Both the position numbers and the translations under genes were made by a program. DNA of 64,000 nucleotides. It comes from Sedimentisphaerales bacterium. Lineage in GTDB: Bacteria; Planctomycetota; Phycisphaerae; Sedimentisphaerales; Anaerobacaceae. The notes under the pieces were generated by a model. It did no database searches. It worked only from the letters and a program-made list of their open reading frames with translations, and had not been told where the DNA came from. The DNA is taken from the NCBI GenBank assembly GCA_016932835.1, contig JAFGCD010000023.1:1-64000 (forward strand). The letters are read 5' to 3'. Below are positions 45,010 to 51,725 of the stretch, piece by piece (position 1 is the stretch's first letter; every line of letters starts with the position of its first letter).

Positions 45010-46401
45010 ATGAGCAACATTATCAACACAAACACATCGCGTCGTGAGTTTCTCAAGGGCAGCGGCCGTATCGCTGCTGCGTCGGCGTTTATCGCCGCGG
45101 CGGGCCCGCGGATGTACGCCGGGCAGAATAACACAATCAAGGTCGCCCTGATAGGCTGCGGCGGGCGCGGCTCGGGAGCAGCCTCCGATGCGCTTTCGGT
45201 CAAGTACGGGCCGATGAAGCTGGTGGCCATGGGCGACGTCTTCGAGCATCGGCTCAAGAGCAGCTACGACAACCTCAAGAAAATGCACGGCGACAAGGTC
45301 GATGTCCCCGGCGACCGCAAGTTCATCGGGTTCGACGCCTACAAAAAGGCCATGGACTGCCTCGGGCCGGGGGATGTGGCAATCTTCGCAACGCCGCCGG
45401 CGTTTCGATGGGTCCATTTCACCTACGCGGTCAAGAAGGGGCTGAACGTATTTATGGAAAAGCCCGTCACGGTCGATGGCCCGACGAGCCGACGGATGTT
45501 CAAGCTGGCGGAAGAGGCGACCGCGAAGAATATGAAGGTCGGCGTGGGCCTGATGTCGCGCCACAGCAGGGCCCTGGAGGAACTGTACAAGCGCATCAAG
45601 GACGGCCAGATCGGCGATACCATCCTGCAGCGCGGCTACCGCATGCACGGGCCGGTAGGCTTCTTCGCATCGCTGCCCAAGCCCGACGGCATCAGCGAGA
45701 TGCTCTACCAGGTCCAGCGGTTCCACAGCTTCATCTGGGCCAGCGGCGGCAACTACAGCGACTTCTACATCCACATCGTCGATCACCTCTGCTGGATGAA
45801 GGACGCCTGGCCCGTCAAGGCCCAGGCCCTCGGAGGCAGGCATTTCAAGACCAATTCCGACGGCGTCGGCTACGTTGACCAGAACTTCGATACGTATTCG
45901 GTCGAATACACCTATCCCGACGGCAGCAAGTTCTTCCTGGACGGACGCTGCATGGACGGCTGCAAGCAGATTTACTCCAGCGCCGTCCACGGTAGCAAGG
46001 GCATGGCCATCGCCTCCAAGAGCGGCGACTGCGGCCTGCCATCGAGCATTCACAGCGGCCAGACGCCGGAGAAGTCCAATCGCGTATGGGAATCCGATGT
46101 CCCGCCGGACGAGCGCAACCCGTACCAGAACGAGTGGAACGACCTTGTCTATGCCATCCGCAACGACAAGCCCTACAACGAGGCCGAGCGCGGCACACGC
46201 ACCAGCCTTGTTACGAGCATGGGCCGCATGGCCGCCCACACCGGCCAGGAGATTACATACGACCAGATCCTCAACAGCGACCATGAAATGGCGCCCGGCC
46301 TGGATAAGGCCGATGAGAACGGCCCCGCTCCGCTCGTCGCGGATGCAAAGGGCAGATACCCCGTCCCACAGCCGGGAATCGTTAAGGATCGAGAGTATTA
46401 A
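45010..46401 (+). CDS. Tat-exported Gfo/Idh/MocA-family oxidoreductase
   Basis: 463 residues. Twin-arginine signal SRREFLKGSGRIAAASAFIA (residues 10-29). Rossmann NAD(P)-binding GCGGRGSG (near 55), the EKPVTVDGP motif (about 149-157; Lys catalytic), then the C-terminal beta-sheet domain with YSDFYIHIVDHLCWMKDAW (D-x-x-x-H pattern). Secreted relatives in planctomycetes oxidise or modify sugars, using tightly bound NAD. AAGGAGGAAAAAC precedes the ATG. It lies about 210 nt downstream of P3, and its C-ending codon choice is higher in GC than in many genes of the window. Confidence 0.85.
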   Translation: MSNIINTNTSRREFLKGSGRIAAASAFIAAAGPRMYAGQNNTIKVALIGCGGRGSGAASDALSVKYGPMKLVAMGDVFEHRLKSSYDNLKKMHGDKVDVPGDRKFIGFDAYKKAMDCLGPGDVAIFATPPAFRWVHFTYAVKKGLNVFMEKPVTVDGPTSRRMFKLAEEATAKNMKVGVGLMSRHSRALEELYKRIKDGQIGDTILQRGYRMHGPVGFFASLPKPDGISEMLYQVQRFHSFIWASGGNYSDFYIHIVDHLCWMKDAWPVKAQALGGRHFKTNSDGVGYVDQNFDTYSVEYTYPDGSKFFLDGRCMDGCKQIYSSAVHGSKGMAIASKSGDCGLPSSIHSGQTPEKSNRVWESDVPPDERNPYQNEWNDLVYAIRNDKPYNEAERGTRTSLVTSMGRMAAHTGQEITYDQILNSDHEMAPGLDKADENGPAPLVADAKGRYPVPQPGIVKDREY

Positions 46402-46420
46402 GAACAAAGGGCTTGATGCC

Positions 46421-46580
46421 CAGATACGAAATCCGAATATCTAGATACGAAACAAATTCAAAATACTAATATCCAAACCAGGAAGCCCTATTCTGACATA
46501 GTCAGAACAGTTTTCGCCGTTTGAATTTTGGTTATTTAGAACTTGTTCAGGATTTCGTGCTTAGTGCTTAGGGTTTGGGC
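46421..46580. repeat. Nested imperfect palindrome, decayed mobile-type element
   Basis: An A/T-rich segment with inverted arms: ACGAAATCC at 46426-46434 pairs with GGATTTCGT at 46550-46558, and further partial matches (AAACAAATTC..., TTTGAATTTT...) lie between. The centre is the perfect hairpin TTCTGAC-ATA-GTCAGAA (46491-46507). Similar intergenic palindromes occur as MITE or REP-like relics in many bacteria. No transposase remains. Confidence 0.5.
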
Positions 46581-46645
46581 AAAACGCACCTAAGACGTAA
46601 GATATAAGATTTCCAATGGGACATAAGACCTCTGCCGACGAATAC

Positions 46646-46682
46646 AAAGGGCCGTGAGTTTGATCCTTACGGCCCTTTTTCG
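46646..46682 (+). terminator. Intrinsic terminator after the Gfo/Idh gene
   Basis: AAAGGGCCGT and ACGGCCCTTT form a perfect 10-bp stem with a 13-nt loop, followed by TTCG after a run of five T. It is about 245 nt past the gene, so the palindrome lies inside the same transcript. Confidence 0.65.
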
Positions 46683-46693
46683 TTGGTTAATCC

Positions 46694-46900
46694 GTCACAG
46701 ATCACGCTTCATCTGCCTCAGATCACGCTTTACCCGTCACAGATCACGCTTTACCTGCCACGAATCACGCTTACTTTGCCATAGAGCAAGCTTCACCTGC
46801 CTCAGGTGAACCTTGCTTTGCCACAGATCACGCTTGCTTTGGCTCGGAGGAAGCCTTCCCAGCCACGGAGGAACCTTACTCCGCCACGGAGTAAACGACC
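46694..46900. repeat. Degenerate 21-bp tandem repeat, nine to ten units
   Basis: Nine contiguous 21-base units start at 46694, 46715, 46736, 46757, 46778, 46799, 46820, 46841 and 46862, with a partial tenth at 46883. The common theme is G-C/T-C-A-C/T-(A/C)-GATCACGCTT-(T/A)-ACCT, clearest in units 1-3 and 7 (CACAGATCACGCTT). Later units drift toward CACGGAGGAACC. The period of 21 is a multiple of three. It lies downstream of the methyltransferase gene. Confidence 0.75.
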
Positions 46901-46933
46901 AAAACGCCGTTTCCGGGCCAAAAAGGCGGTTTT
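46901..46933 (-). terminator. Possible terminator after the methyltransferase gene
   Basis: AAAACGCC (46901-46908) pairs with GGCGGTTTT (46925-46933) across a 16-nt loop with one bulge. On the minus strand it follows the gene by 26 nt and continues into TTTT. Confidence 0.4.
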
Positions 46934-46959
46934 GAGGATTTCGAGGGGGAAAAAGCCGA

Positions 46960-48468
46960 TCAGGCCAGCTTCATGGCGATCTGCTCATCCAGTATCTCTT
47001 TGACCGTCAGGGCGATTATCGTCTTACCGGTCCGCTTGAAGAATGCCCCGATCTCACGGGTCGCATCGGCTGAATAGCCGAACGAGACGAAAAAGCCCTT
47101 CCTGCGGTCCTCGCGCATCATTACGGCCTCGAAGGCGTCGATATCGGGCCTGCCGACCTTGTCCTTCTGCTTGACCTGAATGGGATACCAGTCGTCCATG
47201 AAGTCGAGGTGGCCCTCTTTCTTCTTCGGGGTGGCCGAGACCAGGAAGATCCGCCCGTCGATTCCCATATCGCCTACCTTAGTCTTGTTGGGTATGCCTC
47301 CCAGCGAGTAAACAGCCCAGTTCTCGAATTCGAAGGGCGGTATCTCGCGAAGCTTCTCCTTGGTCCACGGCAGGTCGCGGACGATGAACCCGCGACCGGC
47401 TCGCCAGAGGGCCTCATCCTGCCGCATCTTGCAGACATCGCGCAGACGCTTTGCCATCACCTTGCAGGCCGTCGGAGATACATCGATCCCTATCCACTGC
47501 CTGCCGAGATTCTCTGCCGCAACCAGCGCCGTCCCGCACCCGCAGAAGGCGTCGAGAACAATATCATTCTCATTGCTGCTCGCCTTGATAATCCTATCAA
47601 GCAACGCAAGTGGTTTTTGTGTTGGATAGCCAAGCTTTTCTTCTCCGCTTACGATCGGTATGTCTGTCCAGATATTAGAAAGTTGCTTTCCCTTGGCCTC
47701 CCGCTCGCTCAAATAATATTTCTCGCGTATTGTCTTTTGACCGAATACAAGGCGGTTTTCAGATTCAGCTTGCCTCATTCTCTCTTCACTGAATCTCCAT
47801 CCTGTTTTTGGAGAAGGCCATTTTCTTCCCTTTAGATCCGTATATGTATATTTCAGGTTCGGTCGGTCACCAGGATTGATAATAGGCTGAGTGTTGTATG
47901 GCCCCCTGCCGTCTCCGTCATCAGAAGCAAATGTGGCTTTATCATCCTCCGTTAGAGGTTGCATTATCGGCGTGAAAATATACTGATTCGATTTAGTAAA
48001 CCACAAAATTGAATCCGCATTCTTCGGTAAATTTCTATAGATCGGTTTTCCAGCGGTAGTGCGCTGCCAAATTATTTCGTTCTGAAACTGGTTCTCGCCA
48101 AAGATCTGGTCGAGCATGACCTTGACGTAGTGTGAGGCGTGCCAGTCGCAGTGGTAGTAAAATGAGCCGGTCTTTTTGAGGACGCGGTGGAGTTCGACGC
48201 ATCGGGGGCGCATGAAGTCGATATATGCCTGAGTGGAGGCGTGGCGGTCCTCGAATGAGCGTTTTTCCCTCGTCTCGCCCCAGAAGACCTCGTAGTTGCG
48301 GTTGGAGTTGAAAGGCGGGTCGATATAGATCAGGTCCACGCAGTTGTCGGGGAGTTTCTTGAGCTGGTCGAGATTGTCCCCGCAATAAATGACACGGGTA
48401 TCCACTAACGAAGACGGTTTCGAGGCCTTTGGCTTCTTCTTCGAGCTTGGTTTAGCTTTCTTTCCCAT
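46960..48468 (-). CDS. DNA methyltransferase fused to an Mrr-like nuclease domain
   Basis: 502 residues. Residues 20-350 are a site-specific amino-methyltransferase of beta order: catalytic DPPF at 50-53 comes first, SAM motif FCGCGT at 308-313 follows, with IGIDVS at 326-331. Residues about 395-500 resemble an Mrr/PD-(D/E)xK nuclease: MGIDGRIF (400-407), PIQVKQKDK (429-437), VSFGYSAD. A Lys-rich N-terminal tail leads. Single polypeptides joining both activities exist as self-contained restriction-modification enzymes; no other R-M subunit is nearby. An upstream TTG start at 48504 is possible, but ATG 48468 is preferred. It sits at the edge of the repeat island. Confidence 0.75.
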   Translation of the reverse strand: MGKKAKPSSKKKPKASKPSSLVDTRVIYCGDNLDQLKKLPDNCVDLIYIDPPFNSNRNYEVFWGETREKRSFEDRHASTQAYIDFMRPRCVELHRVLKKTGSFYYHCDWHASHYVKVMLDQIFGENQFQNEIIWQRTTAGKPIYRNLPKNADSILWFTKSNQYIFTPIMQPLTEDDKATFASDDGDGRGPYNTQPIINPGDRPNLKYTYTDLKGRKWPSPKTGWRFSEERMRQAESENRLVFGQKTIREKYYLSEREAKGKQLSNIWTDIPIVSGEEKLGYPTQKPLALLDRIIKASSNENDIVLDAFCGCGTALVAAENLGRQWIGIDVSPTACKVMAKRLRDVCKMRQDEALWRAGRGFIVRDLPWTKEKLREIPPFEFENWAVYSLGGIPNKTKVGDMGIDGRIFLVSATPKKKEGHLDFMDDWYPIQVKQKDKVGRPDIDAFEAVMMREDRRKGFFVSFGYSADATREIGAFFKRTGKTIIALTVKEILDEQIAMKLA

Positions 48469-48550
48469 GAGGCTTAAGTATAGGGGTAATTTGACAATTT
48501 GCAAGTAGTCTGGGAAAATCTTTCGCGGGCCGTGACGCCCTTGCGGATTT

Positions 48551-48742
48551 GAATCGCTGCGGGGGAGGTTTGAATAGACCCCTCGACTCCTAAGGGGCAG
48601 GCGTCGCTCGGGGTGACGGTGTAGCTGCGCTCGGGGTGACGGAAGGTACTGGACTGCCTCAGGGGCCTATTCGTCATTTCGACCTGTCCCTGAGGGAGCG
48701 CAGCCGAGAAATCTGTTAAAACAGCCATTATCCGTTCCTTCA
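48551..48742. repeat. Left flanking copy of the GIY-YIG element repeat
   Basis: From GAATAGACCCCTCG to CCGTTCCTTCA this 190-base segment has a counterpart on the right side of the GIY-YIG gene. The last 47 bases (48696-48742) match 49341-49387 with only two mismatches. It includes the palindromic CTCGGGGTGACGG units and GAGCGCAGCCGAGAAATCT. It begins 82 nt from the methyltransferase start. No gene was found inside. Confidence 0.7.
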
Positions 48743-48772
48743 CAGACGAAGTAGAACAGTTACAATGGTTTT

Positions 48773-49060
48773 ATGAAGAATTACCACGTGTATATTATGG
48801 TGAGCATCTCAGGCACATTATATATAGGCGTGACGAACAACATAAGAAAAAGAATCGATCAGCACAAAAAGCATCTGGTCCCGGGATTTACGGACAAGTA
48901 CAGCATAGATCGACTGCTTTACGTTGAGGTCTTCGGCGATGCACTTTCAGCGATTCGGCGGGAGAAGCAGATTAAGGCGTGGAGGCGTGAAAAGAAAGTG
49001 AAGCTTATAGATTCATTGAATCCCGGCTGGAACGACCTTAGTGAGGAATGGTATGATTGA
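48773..49060 (+). CDS. GIY-YIG family endonuclease-like protein
   Basis: 95 residues. The motif is VYI (6-8) and YIG (17-19), followed by R25 (NNIRKR) and E64 in REKQIKAW, the conserved Arg and Glu of the GIY-YIG nuclease fold. It resembles the UPF0213/URI-type single-domain nucleases, which are often chromosomal and of unknown role. The gene is bracketed by direct repeats (48551-48742 and about 49070-49387). Its start is 31 nt after the left repeat. No homing intron or DNA-binding domain accompanies it. Confidence 0.85.
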   Translation: MKNYHVYIMVSISGTLYIGVTNNIRKRIDQHKKHLVPGFTDKYSIDRLLYVEVFGDALSAIRREKQIKAWRREKKVKLIDSLNPGWNDLSEEWYD

Positions 49061-49065
49061 TTTGT

Positions 49066-49233
49066 ATTGAGCCGCTTCGCGGGGAGATTCGAATAGACCC
49101 CTCGGCTGCGCTCGGGGTGACGGTGTAGTTTCGCTTGGGGTGACGGTGTAACATTGAGCCGCTTCGCGGGGAGATTCGAATAGACCCCTCGGCTGCGCTC
49201 GGGGTGACGGTGTAGTTTCGCTTGGGGTGACGG
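49066..49233. repeat. Two identical 81-base direct repeats
   Basis: Copies at 49066-49146 and 49153-49233 are identical over 81 bases, separated by 6 bases (period 87). Each begins ATTGAGCCGCTTCGCGGGGA and contains CCCCTCGGCTGCGCTCGGGG and GTGACGG. The first copy starts six bases after the GIY-YIG stop. Exact identity suggests a recent duplication. Confidence 0.85.
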
Positions 49234-49387
49234 AAGATACTGGACTGAGCCTATTCGGCGTTTCGACCTGCCTCTGAGGAAGCGCCGTGAATCTGTTATT
49301 TCGACCTGTCCCTGGGGAAGCGCAGTTCACGTGTCATTTCGAGCGCAGCCGAGAAATCTGTTAAAACAGTCATTACCCGTTCCTTCA
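49234..49387. repeat. Right flanking copy of the GIY-YIG element repeat
   Basis: Matches the left flank: GACGGAAGATACTGGACTG aligns with GACGGAAGGTACTGGACTG, and 49341-49387 equals 48696-48742 except for two bases. Between them, this copy has extra TTTCGACCTG units. It ends 16 bases before the -35 box of the P4 promoter. Confidence 0.7.
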
Positions 49388-49402
49388 TAAATGGAATGGC
49401 CC

Positions 49403-49431
49403 TTGCGGTTTTGGCTGAGATTCGTTATAAT
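49403..49431 (+). promoter_or_regulatory. Sigma70-type promoter for P4
   Basis: TTGCGG at 49403-49408, 17-nt spacer, perfect TATAAT at 49426-49431, 56 nt upstream of the ATG at 49487. It begins 16 bases after the right repeat. Confidence 0.65.
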
Positions 49432-49486
49432 CCGGGGCAGGTTTAATGGTTTGGATTAACCGCGCAATATTTGAAAGGTGGCTGTT

Positions 49487-50455
49487 ATGGCGGGTAAAGA
49501 AGTTGATCGGCGGGGATTTCTGAAAAAGACAGTTGCGGCTTCTGCGGGAATCGGCCTGGGTATGGCCAGCTTCGAGGAGCGGAACCTCTTAGCAAAATTG
49601 GCCCAGGGCTCTGCCAAAAGGCCTTCCCAGAACGGGGGCGGCTCGAGCGAGGGCGGGCTGCCTTTGGGCAAGATCAAGAACCTCAAAGTCAGCAGGCTTT
49701 TCTGCGGGGGCAACCTCATAGGCGGCTGGGCGCACAGCAGGGACCTGATGTACGTCTCGACACTGGTGAAGGCATACCATACGGACGAGAAAGTGTTCGA
49801 GACCCTGGAGTTGGCCGAGGAGCGAGGGATCAATACGATTCTGACCAACCCGGTATCCGACCGCGTAATGAACAAGTACTGGAACGAACGCGGCGGCAAG
49901 ATTCAGTGGTTCTCGGACTGCGCTTCCGGGCCGGACATCGAAACCGGCATCAAACGCTCGGTCGATAGCGGGGCGCATGCGGTTTACGTCCAGGGCGGGC
50001 TGGCCGATTCGGCAGTCGATAAGGGCCAGGCCGAGCTGCTCGGCGAGGCCGTCGAATTCGCAAAGAAGCAGGGCGTGCCCGCAGGGATGGGGGCGCACAA
50101 GTTAGAGACGGTCAAGGCGTGCGTCAAGGCCGGAGTCAAGCCCGATTTTTGGGTCAAGACGCTTCACCGCCACGATTACTGGTCGGCTGGCGTCGAGCCG
50201 GAGCACGATAATATCTGGTCGCGAACGCCTCAGGATACAATCGAGTATATGAAGGGGCTTGAAGAGCCGTGGATCGCGTTCAAGGTGATGGCCGCAGGCG
50301 CCATTCACCCCAGGGATGCCTTCAAGTTTGTTTACGAGGGCGGCGCCGATTTCATCTGCGCAGGTATGTTCGACTTCCAGGTAGTCGAGGACGTGATCAT
50401 TGCCAAGGACATTTTCAAGGGCGAAATCAAACGGCAGCGGCCCTGGCGTGCGTAG
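49487..50455 (+). CDS. Tat-exported TIM-barrel protein, paralogue P4
   Basis: 322 residues. Twin-arginine signal DRRGFLKKTVAASAGIGLG, a Ser/Gly linker, then GKIKNLKVSRLFCGGNLIGG, HSRDLMYVSTLVKAY, EERGINTILTN, GGKIQWFSD, AGMGAHKLETV, KTLHRHDYWSA, PWIAFKVMAAGAIHPRDAF, GADFICAGMFDFQVVED and RQRPWRA. It is nearest to P2 and P3. The GTG nine bases upstream is out-competed by AAAGGTGG just before ATG 49487. It precedes a pseudopilin and a small exported protein, all on the plus strand, which may form an operon. No AKR catalytic residues are evident. Confidence 0.72.
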   Translation: MAGKEVDRRGFLKKTVAASAGIGLGMASFEERNLLAKLAQGSAKRPSQNGGGSSEGGLPLGKIKNLKVSRLFCGGNLIGGWAHSRDLMYVSTLVKAYHTDEKVFETLELAEERGINTILTNPVSDRVMNKYWNERGGKIQWFSDCASGPDIETGIKRSVDSGAHAVYVQGGLADSAVDKGQAELLGEAVEFAKKQGVPAGMGAHKLETVKACVKAGVKPDFWVKTLHRHDYWSAGVEPEHDNIWSRTPQDTIEYMKGLEEPWIAFKVMAAGAIHPRDAFKFVYEGGADFICAGMFDFQVVEDVIIAKDIFKGEIKRQRPWRA

Positions 50456-50523
50456 TCGGCGGATCACGCAGGTTGCGGCGCAGCTGCCGGGATTACGCCT
50501 GGGAAGATGAAGGAAACAAGCGG

Positions 50524-51078
50524 ATGCTCTATGCCGAATCAATGGACTGGCACAGGAACAAGATTTTCTTTCGAGGCGGGGGATTTACGCTCGTTGAGCT
50601 GCTTGTTGTGATTTCGATTATCTCCCTGCTGTTAGGGATTCTTATGCCTGTTATGGGTAAGGTTCGCAGGAACGCCCGGCGGACGGCGTGTCTGGCTCAG
50701 TTGCACAATATCGGGATGGGAATGCGGATATACGTCAGCGAGAACAACGACACGATGCCCGTCGCGGCGCAACTGCCTTCGGCGGAACCGAATTTGCCCT
50801 GTATCACCGATGTACTGCTGCCTTACTTGAAGAACAAGAAGATTATGCGCTGTCCCGGCGACAGGGAAGACAACTACTTCGAAGAGGAGGGCACCAGCTA
50901 CGAATACCCTTACTATCTCAGGGGCAAGCGTGTTGACAGCACCTTTCTGGGCAAACACTGGGGCGAGGCTAACACCCCCGTTCTTTTCGATTTCGGGCCT
51001 TTTCACAATAAAGCCGGGCTTCCCGGTGCAATCAATTTTCTGTTCGGCGACGGTCATACCGGGGATTTGAGTGGGTAG
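50524..51078 (+). CDS. Type II/IV pseudopilin-like protein with N-methylation motif
   Basis: 184 residues. The pre-pilin signal ends with G20-F21 in RGGGFTLVELLVVISII, with the conserved Glu at +5 (E25), and the hydrophobic helix runs to about 45 (LLLGILMPVM). The rest has a DUF1559-like C-terminal layout common in planctomycetes: MRCPGDRED, YEYPYYLRGK, VLFDFGPFHN and the final FLFGDGHTGDL. Such proteins are exported by the type II/IV machinery. AAGGAAA lies 8 nt before ATG 50524. It is 68 nt after P4. Confidence 0.85.
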   Translation: MLYAESMDWHRNKIFFRGGGFTLVELLVVISIISLLLGILMPVMGKVRRNARRTACLAQLHNIGMGMRIYVSENNDTMPVAAQLPSAEPNLPCITDVLLPYLKNKKIMRCPGDREDNYFEEEGTSYEYPYYLRGKRVDSTFLGKHWGEANTPVLFDFGPFHNKAGLPGAINFLFGDGHTGDLSG

Positions 51079-51083
51079 CGGTT

Positions 51084-51644
51084 ATGAAGAACGGAATTAA
51101 AATTGCCGTTTTGGGCGTGGTAGTTGCGGCCGGCATAGCCTGTATTGTACTCTTGTCGGGCGGTTCGGGTTCCCGGCCGCCTGATGCGCAGGATGCGACG
51201 GCTGAGCAGACCGCCGAGTTCCTTGCCTCCGAGAAGTTCGTAGAGATGGACAAGGGCGACAAAGAGCAGTATTTGGGACAGATCAACGACAGCAACAACC
51301 CCGCACCGATGCTTACCCTGCTTATGAATTCCGGTCTTTCCGAAGAGCAGCGCCAAAAGGTAATGTCGAACATTCTTCCGGTTATCAGCGTTGGGATGAA
51401 CCGGCGTATAGACGAGTTCGAGGCCCTGCCGCCGGAGAAGCAGACGGCCCAACTCGATGCCATTATCGACCAGTTGGAGCAGTCCCGCCGGGGCAATTCC
51501 GGCGTTATGTTTTCTCCGGAGCGCATGAACCTGATGCTCCAATACGTCGATCCGCATACCAGAGCAAGACTGCGAAAGCATCTTCCGGAAATGAGAAAAC
51601 GTATGGAACAACGGGGGATTCCGACCGGCGACAGGCCCTTTTAG
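51084..51644 (+). CDS. Exported or membrane-anchored protein of unknown function
   Basis: 186 residues. An N-terminal hydrophobic segment (VAVVVAAGIACIVLLSGG-like, residues 7-28) is a signal or anchor; the rest is hydrophilic and helical, with Asp/Glu/Gln-rich stretches (LASEKFVEMDKGDKEQYL; NNPAPMLTLLMNS; LNLMLQYVDPHTRARL). No known domain. It starts 5 nt after the pseudopilin stop and is certainly cotranscribed. It may be a partner of the pseudopilin or of P4. Confidence 0.6.
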   Translation: MKNGIKIAVLGVVVAAGIACIVLLSGGSGSRPPDAQDATAEQTAEFLASEKFVEMDKGDKEQYLGQINDSNNPAPMLTLLMNSGLSEEQRQKVMSNILPVISVGMNRRIDEFEALPPEKQTAQLDAIIDQLEQSRRGNSGVMFSPERMNLMLQYVDPHTRARLRKHLPEMRKRMEQRGIPTGDRPF

Positions 51645-51663
51645 GGTTTGCACGGGCCCCAAA

Positions 51664-51695
51664 GCGGTATCAGCCCTGGTGCTGACCGCGTCTTT
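51664..51695. terminator. Terminator between convergent genes
   Basis: GCGGTATCAGC (51664-51674) pairs with GCTGACCGC (51681-51689) with a two-base bulge and a 6-nt loop, then GTCTTTG. It lies between the plus-strand exported-protein gene and leftward plsY and could serve both. Confidence 0.45.
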
Positions 51696-51725
51696 GTCGT
51701 TGGAAGATTCCTGCCGGGGCGGCGA

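Noticed and set aside
44902-46407. Long open minus-strand frame of 501 codons opposite the Gfo/Idh gene
   Set aside because: It is an antisense shadow of a GC-rich gene: no ribosome-binding site, no recognisable domain, and the plus-strand frame has clear Tat, Rossmann and EKP motifs.
46694-46900. Tandem 21-bp array considered as a replication origin with iterons or a CRISPR array
   Set aside because: Units are contiguous without unique spacers, strongly degenerate, and no Rep, DnaA-box cluster or cas gene is near.
49066-49233. Identical 81-base repeats considered as CRISPR
   Set aside because: Only two copies, far too long, 6-base spacing, and no cas genes.
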